Positions 30,370-36,164 of a stretch of DNA of 36,164 nucleotides are shown one piece after another. The stretch lies in NCBI GenBank assembly GCA_004114245.1, contig QZWS01000037.1, forward strand, positions 1-36,164, given 5' to 3'. Within the stretch, counting starts at the first letter, position 1. Every line of letters starts with the position of its first letter. A program made the translations under genes and the position numbers. Source of the stretch: Zoopage sp. CT-All. Taxonomy: Eukaryota; Zoopagomycota; Zoopagomycetes; Zoopagales; Zoopagaceae. The notes below the pieces were generated by a model. The model did not search any database. It was not told the origin of the DNA and saw nothing but the letters and a program-made list of their open reading frames with translations.

Positions 30370-30478
30370 TGTATCATCTTATATGACATTGAGGAGATGG
30401 TAAAGAGGAGAGTGGCGGAGAAGGTGGAGGGGGGACCAAGAATCTGTGGAACTTAATATATTATTGTGTCCAGAAAAG
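30370..30478 (-). repeat. Dispersed repeat G, copy 1, interrupted by an insertion
   Basis: The part from 30398 (ATGGTAAAGAGGAGAGTGGC through TGTGGAACTTAATATATTA) matches 30726-30806 in direct orientation. It is broken at 30478 by the 132-bp element at 30479. Sequence resumes at 30616 with AGATTGCTTT, so that removing the insert and one AAAAG restores AGAAAAGAGATTGC, the common core. Confidence 0.65.
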
Positions 30479-30610
30479 TGTCAGGGCCATACCCCTTGTA
30501 GTGACAGTCTTGTCTTTTTTCTGCATAATCAATATAGATTTCTCTGCCCTCCTTGCATTCCTTGCACTCTGCCTGCCCCCAGGCCCTTCCTAGCCCGGGT
30601 GGACATTACA
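30479..30610 (+). mobile_element. Tiny LTR-like element, subfamily C copy 1 (132 bp), nested
   Basis: Begins TGTCAGGGCCATACCCC, ends GGGTGGACATTACA, with a perfect 5-bp duplication AAAAG (30474-30478 and 30611-30615). It is a close inverted copy of 34463-34593, roughly nine in ten bases matching by eye. It is inserted inside repeat G. The best-preserved pair in the window, so probably among the younger insertions. Confidence 0.85.
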
Positions 30611-30725
30611 AAAAGAGATTGCTTTATAGGCATATTATTAATTATGCAAAATCTATAATATTTAATAACTGTTATATTTGGGGCAATGTGTTAGCAGATT
30701 GCAGACATGGAATGCAATTGAGGGG

Positions 30726-30806
30726 TGGTAAAGAGGAGAGTGGCGGGTAAGGTAGAGAAGGAATTAAGAATTTGTGGAATTTTATATATTTATAATATAA
30801 GAAAAT
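30726..30806 (-). repeat. Dispersed repeat G, copy 2
   Basis: Direct copy of 30398-30478 with scattered substitutions, continuing uninterrupted into AGAAAATGGACTGCTCTTTG where copy 1 has its insertion. It serves as the empty-site reference for the nested element. A further partial copy (GGAACTTAATATATTAG) lies at 35108. Confidence 0.6.
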
Positions 30807-31260
30807 GGACTGCTCTTTGACCAATCTACTAACTCCACAACAATCTTCTTTTCTTATATACAACAGAGTAGCTTGGGCTAGCTTATATACCTAAAACTTA
30901 ACTCTTGAGGTTTAGGGATTCTTGGAGTTTTTTGGAATTTATATATAATAATAACTACTTATAGTATTATCTTTAAAAGACTTGAAGAATGCAATATTGA
31001 ATAATCTTGATAATAACTTATATTCTGGTTTTAAAGAAACATAGCAGTTTGGCTATTTCTACAATACCAGAATATGCAATTCACTAAAGTCATTACATGA
31101 CAATTAGTGCTCTTCTTCAGTAGTAAACAAGTTAGGTTCTAAGGTTTGCATTCTATCTTTAGAATATGAGCAACTATAAATAGTGTAAGATTAGAGTATA
31201 TAAGCCTAATCTTATTAGCAGATTGTATAATTAATAAAATTATATTCTATGATGCATGAG

Positions 31261-31362
31261 TGGGTAAGGTGTTGTGGGTAGTAGAGGGGATCAGGATCAA
31301 TAGTGTGGTGCTGGGGTGGGTAGGGTATTGTGTGTTAGGGAAGGGGGGTCAGGATTGATGGA
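31261..31362. repeat. Degenerate GT-rich tandem duplication
   Basis: Two copies offset by 56 bp (31261-31303 and 31317-31362), each of the form TGGGTARGGTRTTGTG followed by a purine-rich run and TCAGGATYRAT. No coding frame; origin unknown. Confidence 0.5.
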
Positions 31363-31485
31363 ATTCTTCATATATTTAGATTGACAGAAAAGAGACTGCT
31401 CTTAATTGTCCTTCTGCACCACAAATAGAACTCTCCATATATTTTAGATATCAGAAAAAGAGACTACTCTTTGACTGACTCTCTG

Positions 31486-31618
31486 TGTCATACCCGCCCC
31501 AGGGTAGGGGGACCCGGGGGCAAGATAGGATGTCAATGGTGCTGTGGAGGGGTGGGTGAACTTGTATTGATATACAAGGAAAACATAAGACTGTTCTACC
31601 AGGGGTATGATCATGACA
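31486..31618 (-). mobile_element. Tiny LTR-like element, subfamily C copy 2 (133 bp)
   Basis: Plus strand begins TGTCATACCCGCCCC and ends GGTATGATCATGACA, giving a 6-bp perfect terminal inverted repeat TGTCAT/ATGACA. The flanking 5-bp duplication CTCTG is perfect (31481-31485 and 31619-31623). The interior is the diverged reverse of 30479-30610, with CCAGGGTAGGGGGACCC in place of the C/G-rich end. Confidence 0.8.
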
Positions 31619-31630
31619 CTCTGCACCACA

Positions 31631-31769
31631 TATTACGACGGGATGCTCAGAAGGGTCAATGACAAAGAAGGATGTATTTGTGTTGACCCAACAGAGAGAA
31701 AAGAGACTACCAGAGTTGAGCCCGGCTCAGCTTGCTATACTCCGGAGGCCACATGGCCCAATTGTTACA
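31631..31769 (-). mobile_element. Tiny LTR-like element, subfamily B copy 2 (139 bp)
   Basis: Plus strand begins TATTACGACGGGATGC and ends CCCAATTGTTACA, with a perfect 5-bp duplication CCACA (31626-31630 and 31770-31774). It aligns over its full length with 29913-30051. It lies only 12 bp from the previous element. Confidence 0.82.
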
Positions 31770-32427
31770 CCACATATTTCACATCTCCAATTCTGCTAAC
31801 ATATTACTCTAATGGATACCTTTTATATACCTTAAATGTTAGTGCAAATAGCTTAAACAGTAATTAAATATTATAGAATAAATATAATTGGTTAAGGGGT
31901 AGTCTCTTTTCTATTCCAATAAATACATAAAATTCCACAGATCTGCCTGTACCATATAGGCCATATGAACAAATTAGGAGAGCTATATGTATGACAGTCT
32001 CTTTTCTTTCCTGTCATATCAATGCCAATGCTGGCTAATGCACCTAATTGAACTACATTCCCTTATTGCACTCTTCACCTATGCCTATCTCCTCTACCGC
32101 CAAGTCAGTCATCACAATATAACTCTTTGCATAAAAGGAAATCTCCCCTACCTGAATATAGAATCATAAAATATATTATCTTAGCCCAAGGACTCCATTC
32201 TTGCTTGCTGTTTGTTGGCATACTGCCCCCATCACACTTATGCTGTTGCACATCCCACCTACACCCCAGAATATATAGCTAAAGATAGAAAAATTACAAG
32301 ATATTCAAAAATAAGAATCCAGATAAAGCAGTATAGAAAAAAAAGGTGGCAAAGAAATAGCTTTGCAGAGTTATTATTCAATAAAAGAGAGCAAATTACA
32401 GCAAGATGCGCTCCAAACAAGTTAAAA

Positions 32428-32499
32428 GGGCTTCGCCGGGAATTGAACCCGGGACCTCTCGCACCCTAAGCGAGAATCATACTGCTAGACCACGAAACC
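32428..32499 (-). tRNA. trnP-AGG: tRNA-Pro (AGG)
   Basis: A 72-nt intron-less tRNA. The acceptor stem GGTTTCG pairs with CGAAGCC (one G-T pair). The D arm contains GGTCTAGCAGTATGA (A box). The anticodon stem TCTCG/CGAGA encloses CTTAGGGTG with anticodon AGG. The T arm CCCGGGTTCAATTCCCGG matches the B box GGTTCAATTCC. TTTT follows the 3' end on the minus strand (32424-32427) as a Pol III terminator. It is the only conserved gene in the AT-rich block. Confidence 0.95.
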
Positions 32500-33144
32500 T
32501 TTAATGAACGTGCACTAAAAAGGTACTCATTGTAAATGCACAAGCCAAGACCTATCGAGCCAAATATCCGCCGAGCGATTTTTTTGGGTGCGGCTAGCTG
32601 CCAAGTCCTAGAACTGCACTGGCCTTCTCTACTGGGGCCCGCCCCATCAAATCCTCCATGCACCAGGTGTCTCATTTAGCCCCCAGGCTTTCCTCCACAC
32701 TGGAGCATATAGGTATCCTCTCTCTGGCCCTTGGGCTAGCTTTTCCCTATGCCATATAAGATAGCATATTGATTTGCTAGCTGAGGGTTAGAGTAGCAGT
32801 TTTTTTTCTGTTCTGCTTGCCCTAAGGTATAATAAATTTGATAAAGGATCTGCCAATTACCTTAGGCCTTGTAGCACAAGGGAGTTGTAGTAGTCTCTTT
32901 TTTCTGCCTTTTGTTAGAATATAGATAATTGAGCAAGATCATTAGAATATAGGGCAGAAAGATATAGCAGAAGAAAATTTTCTTTTACAAGGCCATGTAG
33001 CCATAATAGTCTCTTATACTACTGAATGACACTATTCAAAGGTAGTTGCCATATCTCAATACCTTCTACACTATAAATATATTAGGTTGCCATTAATCCC
33101 TGGCATTAATGTAGGCAGCATAACTATAATGGTAACAGTCTAAC

Positions 33145-33269
33145 TGTGATGACTAACTCAAAAGGAGAGGAAACCCAATAGGAGGTAGTATAAAGAAGGG
33201 AAGGAGTTAATAGGGTTTATTATGGTCAACACTAGTGTTGATAAGACAAAAAGAAAAGAGACTATAATA
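33145..33269 (-). repeat. Dispersed repeat D, copy 1
   Basis: Direct match to 35683-35811: TGTGATGACTAACTC, a GGAGG(T)AGTATAA stretch, then TGGTCAACACTAGTGTTGA and AAAGAAAAGAGACTATAATA. Length and layout are like the tiny elements, but no flanking duplication is visible. Confidence 0.55.
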
Positions 33270-33286
33270 TTGGCCTAGTTTTGGTT

Positions 33287-33417
33287 AGTGCCTGTGGAGT
33301 CATTAGTAGTAATTAGTTTAGTAGTCAAGGAGTTTGTAATCAACCAGCAATTTACTGAGCATCCCACAGTATACTGCAGATGCACTACCATCATTACCCC
33401 TACACCTCCACAGTGCC
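33287..33417. repeat. Dispersed repeat E, copy 1
   Basis: Direct match to about 34876-35041: AGTGCCTGTG, GTAGTAATT, GAGTTTGTAATCAA and CCCACAGT segments occur in the same order, with the right-hand copy longer by small insertions. It directly follows repeat D here. Confidence 0.5.
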
Positions 33418-34164
33418 CACTTTTCTCCTTATTGCATCAATACCAGTGTTGTGCCAAATATTGTAGAAAAGGTATGGCAATGGATATGGGAGTGTACAGT
33501 AGATGAAGTGAAAATATACTAGTTAGCAGTCTACTAGCAGTCCTTGTTGTGATATGAGCGATGGCTTAGTCAGACTCAACAGCCTGGAATGCAACAGAAC
33601 TCAGAAGAACTAAGATGTCATCAAAGTGATAATGTAGCATAGTAATCCGACAGTATAAATGGAGAGCGAGCACAACTTGCCTTCTGACAAATACAGAAAT
33701 TCTATACCCTGAACACATCTGTAATCTTACAAAACCCAACAGTCCTGACCCCTTGCAAGAGTAGCTTCTCAACAAATACAACCACTTGAACTACCTCTAC
33801 CTCTGATTTTGCCTTGCTCTTTTACTTGTTTTTGTTCTCTCCTTGTTTAGTTATTACAATAATAGGAGTAGGTGAAACTTGTATTACTTGGACAAGAAAA
33901 GACAAAACTATTCTACCAGGAATCTGTTGAGATGTGGCAGCTACCCTTTGAATAGTGCCACATAGTAGTATAAAAGACTGCTGTAGCCATATGGCCTTAG
34001 AAAAGAATACTTTCTTCTGCTACATCTTCCTACCCTACATTCTAATAATCTTGCCCAATTACCTATATTCTAACATAATCCAATTGTGATAGGCAGGGAG
34101 CAGGATCAATGATAGTCAATGTATTTCTTAATCTGTTCATAACAGTAAGCCCTAACCTAATCTT

Positions 34165-34298
34165 TGTGACATCTGCTTGGGCCAGGGAGCCAGCGGCAGG
34201 CAGAATGCAGAGGAGGGCAGAGAAACCTATATTGATTATGCAAGGAAAAGATAAGACTGTCACATGATTGATGCCAAGTAGCAGATTACCTGATGACA
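34165..34298 (-). mobile_element. Degenerate tiny element, subfamily C copy 3
   Basis: Segments GGGCAGAGAAACCTATATTGA and AAAAGATAAGACTGTCAC line up with the 34463-34593 element, and TGTGAC/TGATGACA lie at the expected ends. No 5-bp duplication is seen, and the final 30 bp are diverged, so boundaries are approximate. Confidence 0.5.
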
Positions 34299-34462
34299 TA
34301 AGTCTGAGTGCGCTTTCAATACTAAATGGGCTCTACTTCAAACCCAAGTTAGTCAATTATTTGGACAGCCCAACATGTTGCCTGGAGCCATGGTTTTTCC
34401 CTCATTAGAATAGGGGTTTTTAACCCAGGCCTAGGGTAAATACTCTTGATCTAGCCAAATAA

Positions 34463-34593
34463 TGTAACGTCCACCCAGGCCAAGGGGGCCAGGGGGCAGG
34501 CAGAGTGCAAGGGATGCAAGGAGGGCGGAGAAACCTATGTTGATTACGCAGAGAAAAGATAAGACTGTCACTACAAGGGGTATGACCCTGACA
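34463..34593 (-). mobile_element. Tiny LTR-like element, subfamily C copy 4 (131 bp)
   Basis: Plus strand begins TGTAACGTCCACCCAGG and ends GGGGTATGACCCTGACA. The 5-bp duplication AATAA is perfect (34458-34462 and 34594-34598). Close inverted partner of 30479-30610, 4 kb away. Confidence 0.85.
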
Positions 34594-34610
34594 AATAATA
34601 GGATCAGTAC

Positions 34611-34702
34611 TAGTATGTTGCTTGCATTGAAGTCAAGGCTCAATGCATGGCATACTCTCTCTTGAAGACAAAACTGTCACTACCAGGGGTATAACCCTGA
34701 CA
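34611..34702 (-). repeat. Composite repeat: window-start repeat joined to a subfamily C end
   Basis: The first half (34611-34663) is the copy of window bases 21-75. The second half reads AAACTGTCACTACCAGGGG then TATAACCCTGACA, the terminal 30 bp of subfamily C. This looks like a truncated or recombined element lying 12 bp after one full element ends and 6 bp before the next begins. Confidence 0.6.
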
Positions 34703-34708
34703 ACCTTA

Positions 34709-34838
34709 TGTTACAATTGGATTCCTGGTAGAGTAGTCTAGTATTTTTTTTGTATAATCAATACACTTTATACCTGCCATCTCTTGCTCATCACCCTATG
34801 ATTGCCCCTAGGAGCCCCTAGTTCTAGCAGGCATAACA
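34709..34838 (+). mobile_element. Tiny LTR-like element, subfamily A copy 3 (130 bp)
   Basis: Begins TGTTACAATTGGATTCC, ends GCAGGCATAACA, giving a terminal inverted repeat TGTTA/TAACA. A perfect 5-bp duplication CCTTA flanks it (34704-34708 and 34839-34843). It has the canonical ends from which copies 1 and 2 differ by single changes. Confidence 0.85.
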
Positions 34839-34875
34839 CCTTATGCTTATTGATTCTCCAACTCACTACTTTATT

Positions 34876-35041
34876 GAGTGCCTGTGAATGAGTGATCTCT
34901 GAGAGAGGGCAATTAACTTATGGAGTAAGTAGTAGTAATTTAGCTAGCAGTCAGAGTTTGTAATCAATCCACAATTCTCACAGTGTCCCACAGTGCATTG
35001 TGAGTGCATTGTATTTACACCACCTACCCTAACACTTCACA
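34876..35041. repeat. Dispersed repeat E, copy 2
   Basis: Counterpart of 33287-33417 in the same orientation, with extra small insertions. It follows an A-type element here, whereas copy 1 follows repeat D. Confidence 0.5.
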
Positions 35042-35121
35042 CTTTTGGCCATAGAAGCTGTTGCTATAGAAATGCCTACTATGGTGTAGTGCAGAGTAAG
35101 TCTTATGGAACTTAATATATT

Positions 35122-35159
35122 AGAAAAGAGACTACTACTTTTCTACTGCCGCACCACAC
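35122..35159 (-). repeat. Inverted repeat arm (left)
   Basis: AGAAAAGAGACTACTACTTT followed by CTACTGCCGCACCACAC is the reverse complement, with few changes, of 35531-35568 (TGTGGTGCGGCAGTAG...). The two arms are about 370 bp apart and could be ends of two facing elements or of one foldback unit. Confidence 0.55.
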
Positions 35160-35464
35160 CTACTATCCTCAATTTGCTGCATGTATGGTCTCAACTTAGA
35201 CAGGACATTACAATGCCTGAGATCCTCATTGTAATATGTGGAGGGTAGTTATGAATGTAGTGATGATCATTCCTGTACACCGGGACATGCAAGCACACAC
35301 CTGAGTCCCAGGCACAGGGAAGGGGAAGGGCCCTGGTCAGTGAGATATGGCTATATTTGCTTGAGCAAAAAAGCAAACTTTTTAAATGTGCACCACAGTG
35401 ATCAAATCCAGGTAGAAGGATTGGGGATAGAGAATACAATATTCTTTTTCTTATTACAAATATA

Positions 35465-35531
35465 GCTGTGAGAGCTCCAAGGTGGGTTTGGTGAAGCTAG
35501 TATATATGAGGACCAATACTGGTGTTGGTCA
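35465..35531. repeat. Dispersed repeat F, copy 2
   Basis: Direct copy of 29800-29868, followed here by the right inverted arm at 35531 rather than by a B-type element. Confidence 0.6.
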
Positions 35532-35568
35532 AATGTGTGGTGCGGCAGTAGAGAGTAGCAGTCACTTT
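35531..35568 (+). repeat. Inverted repeat arm (right)
   Basis: Partner of 35122-35159. It carries the core AGCAGTCACTTTTC on the plus strand. Confidence 0.55.
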
Positions 35569-35682
35569 TCATTATATTGTATTTCACAGAATTTCACTAC
35601 CACCCACACTACAGGATGGAGAAGAAAAGAATTGTCTGACTAACCCTCACAATAGCATTACTATCTTTTATACTGCAGTATT

Positions 35683-35811
35683 TGTGATGACCAACTCTAG
35701 GGGAGGAAAAAGACAATAGGAGGAGGTAGTATAAGAAAGGGAAGGATGTTAATAGGGTGTATTATAGTCAATACTGGTGTTGACAAGACAAGAAGAAAAG
35801 AGACTATAATA
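35683..35811 (-). mobile_element. Repeat D copy 2, probable tiny element (129 bp)
   Basis: Plus strand begins TGTGATGACCAACTC and ends GACTATAATA. Flanks GTATT (35678-35682) and ATATT (35812-35816) are a possible 5-bp duplication with one mismatch. The length equals that of the other tiny elements. Confidence 0.5.
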
Positions 35812-36164
35812 ATATTACTAATATGACATTATTACTAGAATGATATTATTAATTATTGACTCTATGGAATTCCTTATTGACTAACAGTAAATATTATACT
35901 CACAGCACTTGTATACTAGCAGATATATTATGCAAAGGCTGAGTTTATTGGCTATAAAACTTTACCTATAGCTACTAATTGCAACGACCACAGTCTAGGG
36001 AGTCCACCAAGACTAGCCCAGTTGGACAGAGATAGTACAAATGAGGGCGGCACAACCGTCCTCCCGGCCAAGGTTGACCCATCCGGGTCAACACCAGTGC
36101 ACCCCCACAAATACATCCAGCTTCCCCCCCTGCCCCCAGCCTGCCTCCAGCCCTGCCTAGCCTA

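Larger units (their letters stand above)
29400..36164. other. AT-rich, repeat-dense block without protein genes
   Basis: From about 29.4 kb composition shifts sharply to AT-rich. All frames are short and lack recognisable domains. The block holds one tRNA and many short dispersed repeats, most sharing a core such as AAAAGAGACTAC (or its complement). The individual elements I could delimit are listed separately. The stretches 30830-31250, 31780-32420 and 32510-33120 contain isolated copies of the core but no element with clear ends. Confidence 0.8.

Noticed and set aside
29400..36164. Centromere or telomere-proximal array
   Set aside because: No tandem satellite or telomere repeat is present; repeats are dispersed and mixed with a functional tRNA gene.
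29400..36164. CRISPR-like array from recurrent short motifs
   Set aside because: Motif copies are irregularly spaced, in both orientations and imperfect, and this is eukaryotic DNA.

Overview
This is nuclear DNA from a fungus. The evidence is short spliceosomal introns of about 36-67 nt (most 40-50 nt) in nearly every multi-exon gene, and a gene set that includes a Ste11-type MAPKKK, a Num1-type cortical anchor, a formin, a MADS-box factor of MEF2/Rlm1 type and a DASH-ring subunit (Dad4). Intron-dense genes, very short intergenic gaps and strong compositional contrast suggest an early-diverging (zygomycete-grade) fungus rather than a yeast. The sequence alone does not fix the lineage.

Layout. 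Bases 154-29304 form a GC-rich, gene-dense block. In order it holds: a heptad-repeat coiled-coil protein with a Mug135-like tail (-), a STE11-like MAPKKK (-), an ABHD11-like alpha/beta hydrolase (-), a NUM1/ApsA-like PH-domain protein (+), the mitochondrial RNA helicase SUV3 (+), a lysine-rich membrane-anchored coiled-coil protein (-), a 19-exon formin (+), a NUDT19-like Nudix hydrolase ending in a peroxisomal-type SRL (-), a UBE3D-like E2-binding E3 ligase (+), a CCR4/Angel-type exo-endonuclease-phosphatase protein (-), a small secreted repeat protein (-), a MADS-box factor (+) and DAD4 (-). I rebuilt exons by matching reading frames to GT...AG borders and checking phase at every junction. 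The one stretch I could not resolve is inside the UBE3D-like gene.

From about 29.4 kb to the end (about 6.8 kb) the DNA is AT-rich and has no convincing protein gene. It carries one tRNA-Pro(AGG) and a dense cluster of tiny repeat elements. At least eight are 129-139 bp long, begin TGT (or TAT), end ACA (or ATA), share an internal pyrimidine-rich core (on the other strand, a motif like AAAAGAGACTAC), and are bracketed by 5-bp direct duplications, six of them perfect. They look like miniature solo LTRs or short integrase-type (TGT...ACA) non-autonomous transposons. One is nested inside another repeat, and removing it restores a recognisable core. This element cluster is the most novel-looking feature of the window.

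Several neighbours share cytoskeletal or polarity roles (formin, NUM1-like, STE11-like, DAD4), but nothing shows that they form a co-regulated cluster. Two start-to-start divergent pairs have very short shared promoters: Nudix/UBE3D (42 bp) and membrane coiled-coil/formin (65 bp).
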